This document shows positions 1 through 8,328 of a stretch of 25,586 nt of DNA, one piece after another. Source of the stretch: a virus. The stretch lies in the IMG/VR virus record IMGVR_UViG_3300001443_000001, positions 1-25,586 of that record; one strand, given 5' to 3'. Each line of letters begins with the position of its first letter. Position 1 is the stretch's first letter. The notes beneath the pieces were generated by a model. The model was not told the DNA's origin. It was given only the letters and a program-made list of their open reading frames with translations, and did not search any database. The translations under genes and the position numbers were made by a program.

Positions 1-1252
1 GGTACGCGAAAATCCGCTTATCTTTGCGATAGGCGTACTTTTGCGCCCGCGAGACGATGTAGTCGGCCAGCCCTCTGTACCCATGCCGACCTAGGTGCTG
101 GCCATTATTCACTTCATGCATGGTCTCGCAGGTCGTGCAGGTGGCCGGTAGCTCACCGTGAACCGTAATCACATCGCCGACGACACTCTTAATGCCGTAA
201 GAATGGTAGCGGTCTGCCGTCGCGTCATGAACGACGACGGCGCCACCGGCGCTAAGCTTTCCTCCCTTCCCGCTGGCGACGGTGAAAGCGGCCGCGCTGT
301 CGCGCGCAACGATGCTGATAGTCTCGACGGGTGCAGCGGTCAGATAACTTTTGGTGAATTCGCTAGTCAGGATAAAAAGGGGTCTGCTGGCATCGGCCTG
401 AATATCCAGCTCGTTGACGAGGTCCGACACTTGCTCCTGAAGCGCAAGGATCTGACCCTCTTGTTGGGTCAAGGCAGCCGCCACGCTGCCGCCATCATAT
501 TGCACTGCCGATGCAGGCAGACTCGGCGGGTGCTGCTCAGCAATGCGCTTGACCTGATCGACGCTAAGTCGCCCTTCGACAGGACGGAAATACGCCCCCG
601 GCAGAGCCGGCAGGGAAGTTGAGACGCGAACAAACCGGGCATTGCTTGGCGAGGTGTGCGTCGACGCCTCAAGGTCCGTTCCGGCACCGGAGCCTCTGAA
701 TGCTGAAATGAACACCTGATTGGCGTCATACCAAGCATTCCACGCCGTTCCCGTCAGGCCGCCTGCGTGAACATAGGCGACGCCCCCCTCGACCTTCAGG
801 AAGCCTGAAGTGCGAAAATTGGCGTGAGCAACAGCGTTGCCCGAGCTAGAAATAAGCATAGCCTCGCTAAAGGCCGTGCTGTTTACGCCCTGGTCGGCGG
901 CCTTGCCGTAGTCGATTTGCGTCTGGATGCCGGGATCGACCCAAGGCCCGACCCAAGTCCACGCCGATCCGCTCCACGACCAGACGCCGTTACCATTCGG
1001 GACGTCGCCAAGCGGGTCGCTGGTCACGCGCGCGCTATCGCCAACCTCAGGCGACGGGATAGTCGAGAGTTGGGCCTTCGTGGCGACAGCCTTGGTCACG
1101 GTCGCCTGCGAGGCCAGGTCGATCAGGGCGTCGATGCCTGCGCGCACCTCGGGCTTTACGGGCTCATTCGCTCCTGAGGCCGGCACGCCGTCCACGCGGA
1201 AATCGCGAAACGCCGAACGCAGCTTCGCCTTCACCTCAGCCGGATCGGCCAT
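1..1252 (-). CDS. Tail fibre / receptor-binding protein, 3' end outside window
   Basis: The minus-strand frame stays open from the ATG at 1252 to the window edge, giving 417 codons and no stop. A GAGGTGA Shine-Dalgarno lies about 4 nt before the ATG, 43 nt after the gpJ-like gene ends. Roughly residues 1-75 are a helical attachment-type segment. Residues 80-115 are rich in Trp, Gly and Ser (SWSGSAWTWVGPW). A segment near 150-205 contains AWNAWYDANQVFISAF and SNARFVRVSTSLP, a beta-sandwich pattern I associate with carbohydrate-binding parts of phage tail proteins. A short heptad-like stretch follows (QEGQILALQEQVSDLVNEL). The last part (NNGQHLGRHGYRGLADYIV) recalls the C-terminal region of SGNH-type esterases, but I see no GDS motif, so an enzymatic role is unproven. 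Position downstream of the tip protein supports host recognition. Confidence 0.6.
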   Translation of the reverse strand, partial: MADPAEVKAKLRSAFRDFRVDGVPASGANEPVKPEVRAGIDALIDLASQATVTKAVATKAQLSTIPSPEVGDSARVTSDPLGDVPNGNGVWSWSGSAWTWVGPWVDPGIQTQIDYGKAADQGVNSTAFSEAMLISSSGNAVAHANFRTSGFLKVEGGVAYVHAGGLTGTAWNAWYDANQVFISAFRGSGAGTDLEASTHTSPSNARFVRVSTSLPALPGAYFRPVEGRLSVDQVKRIAEQHPPSLPASAVQYDGGSVAAALTQQEGQILALQEQVSDLVNELDIQADASRPLFILTSEFTKSYLTAAPVETISIVARDSAAAFTVASGKGGKLSAGGAVVVHDATADRYHSYGIKSVVGDVITVHGELPATCTTCETMHEVNNGQHLGRHGYRGLADYIVSRAQKYAYRKDKRIFAY

Positions 1253-1295
1253 GGGTCACCTCAGATTATGATGAGTTGCAGGGCCGCGCGGTCGG

Positions 1296-3473
1296 TTAGA
1301 CCAGCACGACCATTTCGTTGCCGTTCGAACCACCCCATCCGGGCGGCGATGGCGGTGGCGTCGGATAGGCGCCGCCGCTGTCGGACGTGAACACCCAGCC
1401 GAGGAAGATCCATTGGCCGGTCGTCATGCGCACGGCGGCCGGATGTTCCTCCGCCTGGAAGCCGAGGTCGGAGCGCCAGAACACGCCCCAGCGCTTGCTG
1501 GAGGCCAGACCGGTGATCGTGCCCGCCGGGATGGAGATGGTCGTGCCGTCGTCCATGTAAGCGTCGAAGTCGCCGATGGTGATCATGTCAGCGTTGGCAG
1601 TGATGGTGACGGCGTCGCGGCCGACCGGGGTCCGAGCGGCGTCTGTGATCTGGGCCGGAATTGTCACGAAGGTTTCAGCGTAAGGTCCTGGCGCACTCGT
1701 CACCAGAGCAACGCCGATCTCGATATAGGCGCCTGTCGGAACGATGGACGTGCTGAACTCCACCGTCTCCCCAGAATTCCAAGGTGTCGGGTCTTCGTTC
1801 ACATAGCCGAGCCACGTCATCGACACTTCCCGCCACCGCAGACGATAGGTGACGTCGGGCCGGTTCGGGTTGCTGATCGTGATGCGGATTCGTGCACCAT
1901 TCTCAGTCGGATACGGAATGGCCGAGACAATGACGGGCTTGGCCAGTTCCTCTGGCTCGGGCCGCACGATGGGCGCCGGCAGTTCGCCCTCTTCCTCCGC
2001 CGGGTTCCAGGCGTCGATATTCACGTCAGCCTGGATGACGTCGAACACGACCTGTGAGGACGCGAAGTCGATTTCGACGTTCATGACCTCGCAGACGACG
2101 TCGGCCATGCTGACCAGTTCGGGGTTCTGGACCCGGATGTAGCGTTGACCGAGGCCGTTCAGGCCGTAGATGCCGGTGCGGATCTGACCCCGGCGCGGGG
2201 CGTTCAGGCGGGTCATCTTGCGCTTGGCCAGCCGCATGGCCTGGGCACGCGAATAGACCCACGTCAGGCCGAGGGGTTCGGAGCGCACACGGCCCGTGTC
2301 GCTGATGTCGCTCTCGTCGCGCCAGACCCCGGCTTCAATCTCGGTGAAGTCGTGGTCCGGCGAGACATAGGACACGATCAGCTCGTTGACCGTCTCCTCG
2401 TCGGCCTGGAAGGCCCGCCAGCTATAGCCATCGATATACTCGCCGGTGAGGGTGAAGGTTGGCGCGAGGTAGCGTCCGACCTTGAGGATCAGATGCCCCT
2501 TGCCGCTGACCGACAGCCAGCCGTCCATGCTGGCGAGGATCGCCGCGCGAATGGCGGCCGGTTCGGTGTTGACCGGATAGTTGCCCGCCAGGCGGTAGCG
2601 CGGTTCGGTCCCGCCTGCCTTGAGGGGCACGGGCTGGTCGCAGTAGTTCGCCTCGGTTGTCAGGTCCGCCAGGACTGGCGCGATGCAGCGGTTCCAGTTG
2701 CGCCCGAACTGCGCCCATTCGAGGTGCACCATCCACACGACCGGGTTGGCGCAGGCCTTCCAGGTCGCCTCATTGGACCGGCTCTGGGACGGATCGCGCC
2801 AGTCGTAACAAACGGGCCGACCGACGACAGAAGGGATGGGCTCGCCGTTCGGGAAGTGACGAGGGAAGCTCTCTTTCGAGCGGTGTTGAGCGAACAGGGC
2901 CAGCGAGGCGACGCCATCGCCGCGCGCGTCAAAAGGCCAGTAGCTGCTGAAGGTGGGGTCGAGGTTAGCGTGGCGTGTCTCGACCGGATTGCCCATGCGT
3001 AGCGAGACGTTGACCAGATCCCCGGTCCCGTAGCGCTCATTCGCCATGCCCGCGACCCAGCCTCCGGCGCCGAGCGTCACCCGGTCGTCGTTTAAATAGA
3101 CCCGGCTGATCGCCGCCAGACGGTCGTCGCACAGGGCGATGACGGCGCCGTATTTATTACCGACCGTCTCGCGCAGCATGTATGGGCCAGACATGCGGCT
3201 GTCCCAGCCCACGGCGCGGACGCGTGGCGGACGGGTCTGCTTGCGGGTGATCTTCTGCCCCTCGGGGTCAGGGACCGACGCCTTGGCGATGGCCGTCAGG
3301 CCCATGCTTATGCCCGCCGTCAGGCCGACATAGGTCACGGCGTAGGCGGTGATGTAGGCGAGGTTCGCCAAGGTGGCAGCGGCCGTGACAGTCAGGGCCG
3401 TCGAACCCGCAAACGTGGCTCCCGCCACCCAGGTCGCAACGGCGGCGGCGGCGGCCGAGATCGGATCAGCCAT
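1296..3473 (-). CDS. Tail tip protein, gpJ-like central fibre
   Basis: This 725-aa protein occupies the place of lambda gpJ, the last large structural gene before the fibre, though it is shorter than the roughly 1,130 aa of lambda gpJ. Residues 1-65 are an Ala/Gly-rich hydrophobic segment. A tip-attachment core follows, with DDRLAAISRVYLNDDRVTL and many aromatic residues. About 505-610 looks like one fibronectin type III domain (VTYRLRWREVSMTWLGYV). The C-terminus ends in a Pro/Gly-rich tail (PTPPPSPPGWGGSNGN). I chose the ATG at 3473 because GGAG lies 9 nt upstream and the ATG overlaps the TGA of the previous gene by 8 nt. An in-frame start 18 nt earlier lacks this support. Tail assignment is solid by context; receptor contact is inferred. 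Confidence 0.75.
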   Translation of the reverse strand: MADPISAAAAAVATWVAGATFAGSTALTVTAAATLANLAYITAYAVTYVGLTAGISMGLTAIAKASVPDPEGQKITRKQTRPPRVRAVGWDSRMSGPYMLRETVGNKYGAVIALCDDRLAAISRVYLNDDRVTLGAGGWVAGMANERYGTGDLVNVSLRMGNPVETRHANLDPTFSSYWPFDARGDGVASLALFAQHRSKESFPRHFPNGEPIPSVVGRPVCYDWRDPSQSRSNEATWKACANPVVWMVHLEWAQFGRNWNRCIAPVLADLTTEANYCDQPVPLKAGGTEPRYRLAGNYPVNTEPAAIRAAILASMDGWLSVSGKGHLILKVGRYLAPTFTLTGEYIDGYSWRAFQADEETVNELIVSYVSPDHDFTEIEAGVWRDESDISDTGRVRSEPLGLTWVYSRAQAMRLAKRKMTRLNAPRRGQIRTGIYGLNGLGQRYIRVQNPELVSMADVVCEVMNVEIDFASSQVVFDVIQADVNIDAWNPAEEEGELPAPIVRPEPEELAKPVIVSAIPYPTENGARIRITISNPNRPDVTYRLRWREVSMTWLGYVNEDPTPWNSGETVEFSTSIVPTGAYIEIGVALVTSAPGPYAETFVTIPAQITDAARTPVGRDAVTITANADMITIGDFDAYMDDGTTISIPAGTITGLASSKRWGVFWRSDLGFQAEEHPAAVRMTTGQWIFLGWVFTSDSGGAYPTPPPSPPGWGGSNGNEMVVLV

Positions 3474-3858
3474 GCGGCACGCTCCACGCAAAGATGATGT
3501 CGTCAGGCTTCAGGGCGTCCAGACCCCGGCTGGATTTCACGGCCCAGCGCTCGCCCAGGCAGATGCCGGCGAGGATCTGTCCGCGATGGCAGAGCGTCCC
3601 TACGTCGCCGCGAACCGCGTTCGTCGCGGGGAGAAGTCCGGCGCGGATCGCGGCCTCGGCCATGATCGCGTGCAGGCCTCCCTTTCGTTTCAGCACCCGT
3701 TCACGCCCAAGGGCCGTGCTGTAGCGGCCGCGCAGCTCGGCGGCGGGGTCGTCACACCCAGTCGCGACCATGACCCAATCCGCGACGGTCAGGGCGCAGT
3801 CCGCCTTACCGTCCACGAAAGGCGCGGCAGCCATGCGCTCCAGAAAGGCGTCCAGCAT
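3466..3858 (-). CDS. DUF6950-type tail protein in the gpK position
   Basis: 130 aa. Motifs include GKADCALTVADWVMVATG near the N-terminus, ELRGRYSTALGRERVLKRKG in the middle, and GDVGTLCHRGQILAGICLG later. I associate this layout (DC...vADW, rGrY, GDv, alGvclG) with DUF6950, found between the distal-tail and tip genes of many alphaproteobacterial phages. Lambda encodes the NlpC/P60 peptidase gpK at this position. Here a conserved Cys is present (C25 in the DCALTV motif), but no clear His catalytic partner follows, so peptidase activity is only possible. The ATG at 3858 lies 1 nt after the preceding stop; the longer upstream frame only reads through that gene. The stop overlaps the tip-protein start by 8 nt, implying coupled translation. 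Confidence 0.65.
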   Translation of the reverse strand: MLDAFLERMAAAPFVDGKADCALTVADWVMVATGCDDPAAELRGRYSTALGRERVLKRKGGLHAIMAEAAIRAGLLPATNAVRGDVGTLCHRGQILAGICLGERWAVKSSRGLDALKPDDIIFAWSVPHG

Positions 3859-3859
3859 C

Positions 3860-4453
3860 CTAGTTGCCGGGCCAGACGATGGTGCTGTCGACGCTGTAGG
3901 ACGCCACCCGCGCACAGAAGGCGTCGGTCGGGCTGCGGCGGCGCTGGTCCGCATCGGTGTAAAAGCCCAGCTGCGGCCGGGTGCGATCGGTGAAGGCCGA
4001 GCCGACCGACAGGCTCACCCGGCGCGTCACCTGACCGCCGGAGCCGTCGCGGTCCACGGCGGGAACGTCGGCCGTGCCCTCCCATAGCCACGCGACGGGG
4101 GCGACGGCCTGCCACTCCTCGTCGAAGAAGATGATGCCGACATGAACCGGGGCGCCCCGCGCTTCCTCGACCTGATCGTCAGCGAGGCGGAAGGTCGTTT
4201 CGTCGGCGCCGTTCAGCGAGAACTCGATGCGTTCCGCTACACCGCCGACCAGCTGCCGCAGCGCCGGCACCTCACCGACCAGGCCGATGCCGAGATAAGT
4301 CCCGCCCTCGATGTCCACGTCGTCAGGCGCGACCTCGAAATCCCCCACGCCCATCCAGGCGCGCACGACGGACGACTTACATTCCATGCGAAAGAAGATC
4401 GACCAGCGCGGTGCGCCGGAAGCCGACAGGATTGCGGCTTGTTCGGGGAGCAT
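3860..4453 (-). CDS. Distal tail (minor tail) protein, probable gpL analogue
   Basis: 197 aa. The protein is rich in beta-strand patterns, with DIEGGTYLGIGLVGEVP, IEFSLNGADETTFRLADDQ and GIIFFDEEWQAVAPVAWLWEG. Near the C-terminus is GFYTDADQRRRSPTDAFC, which I have seen in phage tail proteins preceding the tip gene. I cannot place it in a named family with certainty. Its ATG shares one base with the TGA of the upstream gene (TGATG), and it ends 1 nt before the DUF6950-type gene, so it belongs to the tail-tip block M-L-K-J of lambda-like phages. A hub or ring role at the tail end is inferred from position and not from motifs. Confidence 0.55.
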   Translation of the reverse strand: MLPEQAAILSASGAPRWSIFFRMECKSSVVRAWMGVGDFEVAPDDVDIEGGTYLGIGLVGEVPALRQLVGGVAERIEFSLNGADETTFRLADDQVEEARGAPVHVGIIFFDEEWQAVAPVAWLWEGTADVPAVDRDGSGGQVTRRVSLSVGSAFTDRTRPQLGFYTDADQRRRSPTDAFCARVASYSVDSTIVWPGN

Positions 4454-5109
4454 CAGAAGGCCTCCACCCAGCGGGCGGTAACTTCGACAATCCGCGACGG
4501 GTCTAGGGCGCCGAAGAACTCGTCAGGATTCGCAAGCCTCGACGCCATGCCTACGCGGGCGAAGTACAGCGAGGTGTCTGAGGTGATGGCTTCGCGGAGC
4601 GGCGGGCGGATCTCGGCGAAGCCGTCGCCGACGCGCGCTACCCGATATCTACGCCAGCCGCGCGTTTCGTGGATGATCGAAAGGTTCTCGCCGCCTTGCA
4701 AGACGCCTGAGATCATCGTCAATGGGATGATGGTGGCTCGTAACGGACAGGCGGCCGTGGTGGTGGCGCCGACAGGCACGGTTCCATAGAGCGACCCATC
4801 ACCGAAGGGCGAACCGTCCGAGTGTGGAACCGACGCGGCGGTGAGGTCTCCTGGCACGAATGGGCGCTCAAACGACCATGCCACGATCTGACCGACGCCG
4901 CCGTCAAGGCTGGCCTCAATGGCGCGGGCGGCCTTGATCTGATCTCGCGTGCTCAGCAGGAAGGATTGCTCGCCGACCCAAATGCCGCCGCCGTCTGTGC
5001 GGGCCACGGTCGTGTTGCCGCCGACGTTGACGCCGCCGTTCAAGGCGACGCCTTGCAGCCGCCAGCGCTCCTGTCGGGGCGTCAGTAAATCCCACGGCCA
5101 GTAATCCAT
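4453..5109 (-). CDS. Distal tail protein after the tape measure, probable gpM analogue
   Basis: 218 aa, starting MDYWPWDLLTPRQERWRLQG. The protein is predicted mostly beta, with several Trp/Arg-rich strands (IHETRGWRRYRVARVGDGF, ITSDTSLYFARVGM) and no cysteine-based or hydrolytic motifs. The start overlaps the tape-measure stop by one base (TGATG), and its own stop overlaps the next start the same way. This gives strict stoichiometric coupling typical of tail-tip genes. In lambda the gene after tape measure H is minor tail protein M. I infer an equivalent role at the tail end, but sequence similarity to lambda M is not visible by eye, and the family is unknown to me. Confidence 0.55.
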   Translation of the reverse strand: MDYWPWDLLTPRQERWRLQGVALNGGVNVGGNTTVARTDGGGIWVGEQSFLLSTRDQIKAARAIEASLDGGVGQIVAWSFERPFVPGDLTAASVPHSDGSPFGDGSLYGTVPVGATTTAACPLRATIIPLTMISGVLQGGENLSIIHETRGWRRYRVARVGDGFAEIRPPLREAITSDTSLYFARVGMASRLANPDEFFGALDPSRIVEVTARWVEAF

Positions 5110-7532
5110 CAGGTCGTCCCCAGTCGGCGGTGAGACTGCTGCGCTCCGGCCATCGAGCGCTTGGAAGCGTCAAGAACGGTCTTGCCCATTTGGGCACTGG
5201 CGTTCTGGGCGATGGGTCGAGCGGCGTCCGACGCCAGGGTGATGAAACTGTCGCGCTCGGGGCGGACGATGACCTCATGGAGAATGCGCTGCGAGGCGCC
5301 GCCATATCCCCCGCCGCCTGCCATGCTGAACGACGGCGACGGCATGCCGACCAGACCGCCGAGGGCATAGCCTCTGAGGTTTTGGTGCAAGCCTTCCAGC
5401 CGGGCCGCGCCGATGCGCTTCACCGCGTCAGCCGAGAAGACGTATTCGCCGCGGTGGACCACGCCGGCGGGCTCATTCTTCCCGCCGTCGCCGGTATATC
5501 CGCCATCAGCGAAGCCGAACATGCTGCGGCCGATGCTGATCGCCTTCGACATCCAGTCCGAACCGCCGCCTTTGGCTGCGCGAGCCGCGGCCTTGGGATC
5601 GCCTCCGGTTGAGCCGCCAAATAGCATTCCGGCCAAGGGCTCGATGATCCCTCGGCGGACCGAGATCGACAGCAGGTCGGCCAGGATTTGTTTGGCCACT
5701 TGGGAGAAGGTCTCGCCGAGGTCCTTGCTGTTCATGATCGCGTCCACGATCCCCGAGTTCAAGGCGTCGAGGCCGTTGGCGGCGATGGCCTCGTAGGCCT
5801 GCGAAACCTCAGCCGCGTCCTTAAGCGCTCGATCACGCCACGCGTCCAGCGGCCCCATGTTGGCTCGGTTCGTGGCGTCGGTCTGTGCCTTGAATACGCG
5901 GTCCTGTTCGTTCAGTGCCTGCTGCTGCTGCTCGGGCTTGAGCTTCATGAACGTGGGGTCGCGCTGGAGGTCTTCGCGGGCCTTCTGCTGCGCGGCTGCC
6001 AGAAGCTGAAGCTCAATCGCAAGCCGTTCCTTGGCTGTCCGCGCCGCGCCCGACTGGAGGGATAAAAGGTCCGCCGTGAGGTCCGTCAACAGGCGCTCTT
6101 TGACCAACCGCTCGTCTGCCAGGTCGCGGGCGAGGATGTCGGCCGAAACCCGGTTCTCCAGTTTGGCGGTACGAGTCTGGATCAGCTTGAGCTGGTTGAA
6201 CTCGGCCTGGGTGATGTCCTTGCGGGCGAGGCGGCTCTCTAGTTCCTTGGCCTCGGCCTCGCGCTCCATCTCGACCTGCTTCTTGGCGAGGTCGAAGCGT
6301 TCCTGAACCGTCATCAGCTCATCGTCGGCGATGCCCAGGGCGCGTTGGCGGAGGCGGAAGATTTCTTGCTCGACGCGCTCTGCTCGGCGGGCTTCACGCT
6401 CTTCGGAGCGGTCTACACGTGAGGCTCTTGCCTTTGGAGTGCGTGGCGTTGGCAGCGCGAGAGTGGCCCCGTCCTGACGATCAGTGGTGCGGTTGCTGCG
6501 CTCGATTTCGCGGCGGGCGCGGCGCGCGATCTCAGCATCGGACTCAGCCAGCTCGCGCTCCCAGCCTTGCTGAACAGGCGAAAGCTGGCCGTTCACGCCT
6601 CCGGGACGCCGGTGGGCGTGCGTCACCTTGTTCCGCAGTGACTGGTTCTGATCAGCGAGGCCGCGCTCTGTCTTGTCCTCGTAGTCGCGGAACGCATCCA
6701 TGGCATTGCCGAGGGCTCTGGCCAACTGTGCAACGAGGTTGATCACGCCAACAATGGCCGGCGCCATGTCGATGAAGGCCGACTTCAGGTTCACGTCGAT
6801 GATCTGGGAGAGGATTTCGAATTCGCCCTGCGCCTTACTGGCGCGCTCGATCATGTTTGCGTCCATGACGACGCCGAGTTGCCGGGCTTCGTCCCTGAGG
6901 TCGGCGATATCAACCGCGCCGTCTCGCAGGGCCACAGAAAGCGACCCCAGCCCAAGCGCCTCAGCCACAGCAGCGCGGTCAGCTTCAGACTTCAGGTTCT
7001 TGATGGCGTCCGTGACCTTGTCCAAGGCCTGCTCGGTTGATCCCAGACCCTTCAGTTCGTCGCGGCCCATGTTGAGGAAGGCGAACGCCTTCACCGCGTC
7101 CTTCGACGTACCGGCCCTTGCTTGGGACAGCTTGGTGGCGAACTTGTCGAGTGCTTGGTCTGCATCGCGCGCCTCGCCGCCGGTGGCCTTCGCCACGTAC
7201 CTCCACTCCTGCAAGGCGTCTGTGCCGATGCCGATCCGACGGGCCGAGTTAGCGATGTCATCGGCCATTCTCATGCCTTGGAGGCCCAGGTTGAGGGCAC
7301 CGGCGGCGGCGAGGCCCAAAACTGTGACGAGGCTGGAGACCGCGGCCATCGCACCGGTCGCCATTCGACCGAAAGAGGCCCCGATCCCGCGCGCACTCTT
7401 ATCTGCATCGCGCTCGACCCGGCCCATGGAGGCCTTCAGGTCGTTCTCGGCGCTTTTGATGTCTTCGCCGAGCTTCCGCTTGGTGGCGCGCAACTCAAAC
7501 TCAGCGCTGCCGACGACTGTGCCTTCGGACAT
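5109..7532 (-). CDS. Tail tape measure protein (gpH-like)
   Basis: 807 aa, the largest protein in the window. Residues 1-50 are helical and charged. Residues 57-83 form a hydrophobic, membrane-like segment (MAAVSSLVTVLGLAAAGAL). Long coiled-coil regions rich in Ala, Arg, Glu and Gln follow, and a second hydrophobic Gly-rich part comes near 650-690. The C-terminus carries FADGGYTGDGGKNEPAG and VHRGEYVFSADAVKRIG, the typical ending of lambda-H-type tape measures. I chose the ATG at 7532 because GGAGGTG lies about 5 nt upstream; the frame can start 12 nt earlier without such a site. By the usual ruler relation of about 0.15 nm per residue, the tail would be near 120 nm. The 5' side faces a plus-strand gene, not the chaperones as in lambda. 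Confidence 0.9.
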   Translation of the reverse strand: MSEGTVVGSAEFELRATKRKLGEDIKSAENDLKASMGRVERDADKSARGIGASFGRMATGAMAAVSSLVTVLGLAAAGALNLGLQGMRMADDIANSARRIGIGTDALQEWRYVAKATGGEARDADQALDKFATKLSQARAGTSKDAVKAFAFLNMGRDELKGLGSTEQALDKVTDAIKNLKSEADRAAVAEALGLGSLSVALRDGAVDIADLRDEARQLGVVMDANMIERASKAQGEFEILSQIIDVNLKSAFIDMAPAIVGVINLVAQLARALGNAMDAFRDYEDKTERGLADQNQSLRNKVTHAHRRPGGVNGQLSPVQQGWERELAESDAEIARRARREIERSNRTTDRQDGATLALPTPRTPKARASRVDRSEEREARRAERVEQEIFRLRQRALGIADDELMTVQERFDLAKKQVEMEREAEAKELESRLARKDITQAEFNQLKLIQTRTAKLENRVSADILARDLADERLVKERLLTDLTADLLSLQSGAARTAKERLAIELQLLAAAQQKAREDLQRDPTFMKLKPEQQQQALNEQDRVFKAQTDATNRANMGPLDAWRDRALKDAAEVSQAYEAIAANGLDALNSGIVDAIMNSKDLGETFSQVAKQILADLLSISVRRGIIEPLAGMLFGGSTGGDPKAAARAAKGGGSDWMSKAISIGRSMFGFADGGYTGDGGKNEPAGVVHRGEYVFSADAVKRIGAARLEGLHQNLRGYALGGLVGMPSPSFSMAGGGGYGGASQRILHEVIVRPERDSFITLASDAARPIAQNASAQMGKTVLDASKRSMAGAQQSHRRLGTT

Positions 7533-7570
7533 GGGCACCTCCATAGAAAAAGGCCCGCCGGAGCGAACCT

Positions 7571-7585
7571 GTTCGAATTCTGTTC
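7571..7585. promoter_or_regulatory. Candidate LexA (SOS) box, GTTC-N7-GTTC
   Basis: The sequence reads GTTC, seven bases, GTTC. This is the direct-repeat LexA operator established for alphaproteobacteria such as Caulobacter. It lies in the 91-bp gap between the divergent tape-measure start (7532) and the HEPN-type gene start (7624), 38 bp upstream of the latter. With eight fixed bases, a window this size gives close to one random match over both strands, so the argument rests on its placement in front of an independently transcribed gene. I see no convincing -35/-10 pair around it. Confidence 0.45.
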
Positions 7586-7623
7586 AGGGTGACGGGGACG
7601 AAGTGGCGCCGCAGGGTCGGTGC

Positions 7624-8232
7624 ATGAACTACGCTCAAGCTGAAGCCCCGATGGTGGCCTACTGGACCGAACTCGGCCGCTTTATGCACGAGTTTTCAAG
7701 GGTCGAAGCGCTGCTGGTAAATCTGCTGCGGCACTATTCGGGAGTGACCGATGCAGTCGGTGGCGCTGTCCTGAACGGGTTTCGAGCTGATGCGGCAAAG
7801 GACGCCATCAACCGTGTTCTGGAAGCTACTGGACGGGCAGACGCGGCAAAACGATTGGCTCCGGCGTTCAGCCATTTGTCGATCATCGCGGGAATGCGGA
7901 ACAAAATTGTCCACTGGGGCGCGACCCACCAAGGCGATGATGAGTTCCTCGTTACGAATGCAAAGCTGAATCCGTCAAAAAGCCGGCTGACTGAAATTCG
8001 CATTACAACCGGCGATCTCCACGCCATGAGCCTTGATCTTTATAAGATCGGTATTCATTTCATTTTGGAGGTTCGGTTTGAGCGCGCTCAACCGACGCAG
8101 ACCCTTTCCGAGGTGATCGCGGTCTTAGAGGATGCATGGCTCTATAAACCGCCTCAGCAAGCTCCATCGAAGAATGGGACCCGCGCCCGTCGTCGAGAGC
8201 GACAGAACCGGCCTCCCGCATCTCCCAGGTGA
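7624..8232 (+). CDS. HEPN-type helical protein, candidate RNase or abortive-infection moron
   Basis: 202 aa on the plus strand, inside a minus-strand late operon. The fold looks all-helical. The N-terminal part (YWTELGRFMHEFSRVEALLV) is an amphipathic helix, and residues 91-97 read MRNKIVH, which fits the HEPN motif R-N-x3-H (R92, N93, H97). Many HEPN proteins with this motif are ribonucleases in toxin-antitoxin or abortive-infection systems; others are inactive. The tail from about 175 is basic and low in order (RARRRERQNRPP). The ATG at 7624 starts the recognisable protein, although the Shine-Dalgarno is weak. A GTTC-N7-GTTC box lies just upstream. No antitoxin partner sits beside it in the same direction. 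Function as phage-encoded defence is inference. Confidence 0.65.
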   Translation: MNYAQAEAPMVAYWTELGRFMHEFSRVEALLVNLLRHYSGVTDAVGGAVLNGFRADAAKDAINRVLEATGRADAAKRLAPAFSHLSIIAGMRNKIVHWGATHQGDDEFLVTNAKLNPSKSRLTEIRITTGDLHAMSLDLYKIGIHFILEVRFERAQPTQTLSEVIAVLEDAWLYKPPQQAPSKNGTRARRRERQNRPPASPR

Positions 8233-8251
8233 TGTCTATGTCGTCTTCCAT
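8060..8251 (-). CDS. Small protein of unknown function, antisense to the HEPN 3' end
   Basis: 63 aa, beginning MEDDIDITWEMREAGSVALD, with an acidic first half and a basic, Pro/Ser-rich second half. The evidence for it is its start: AGGAGG lies 8 nt before the ATG, the best Shine-Dalgarno of the block, on the strand of the late operon. It overlaps the last 173 bases of the plus-strand HEPN-type gene tail to tail. Both may be real, with the HEPN gene inserted so that its weakly structured C-terminus reads the complement of this gene. I recognise no family. It could equally be a fragment of a longer gene cut by that insertion. Confidence 0.5.
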   Translation of the reverse strand: MEDDIDITWEMREAGSVALDDGRGSHSSMELAEAVYRAMHPLRPRSPRKGSASVERAQTEPPK

Positions 8252-8295
8252 AGGACAATCCTCCTACGCCTGTACGTCAGTTTCGGGCAGATGGT

Positions 8296-8319
8296 GGGGC
8301 GGCTCCAAAAAGCCGCCCC
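8296..8319. terminator. Perfect 9-bp GC hairpin, probable terminator or attenuator
   Basis: GGGGCGGCT (8296-8304) pairs without mismatch with AGCCGCCCC (8311-8319) across a 6-nt loop. Read on the plus strand it lies 64 nt after the stop of the HEPN-type gene and could end that transcript. Read on the minus strand the loop is TTTTGG, and the hairpin lies between the GGYNN array and the 63-aa gene. Neither side has a following U-tract, so intrinsic termination is uncertain; RNA processing or attenuation is also possible. Confidence 0.5.
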
Positions 8320-8328
8320 GGTTAGACC

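Noticed and set aside
2145-3002. 285-codon plus-strand frame
   Set aside because: Complement of the gpJ-like tip gene; no start signal and no domain.
6700-7623. Extension of the HEPN frame upstream to 6700
   Set aside because: The in-frame open stretch is antisense to the tape measure and Ser/Arg-rich without motifs. The ATG at 7624 begins the recognisable protein and lies after the LexA-type box.
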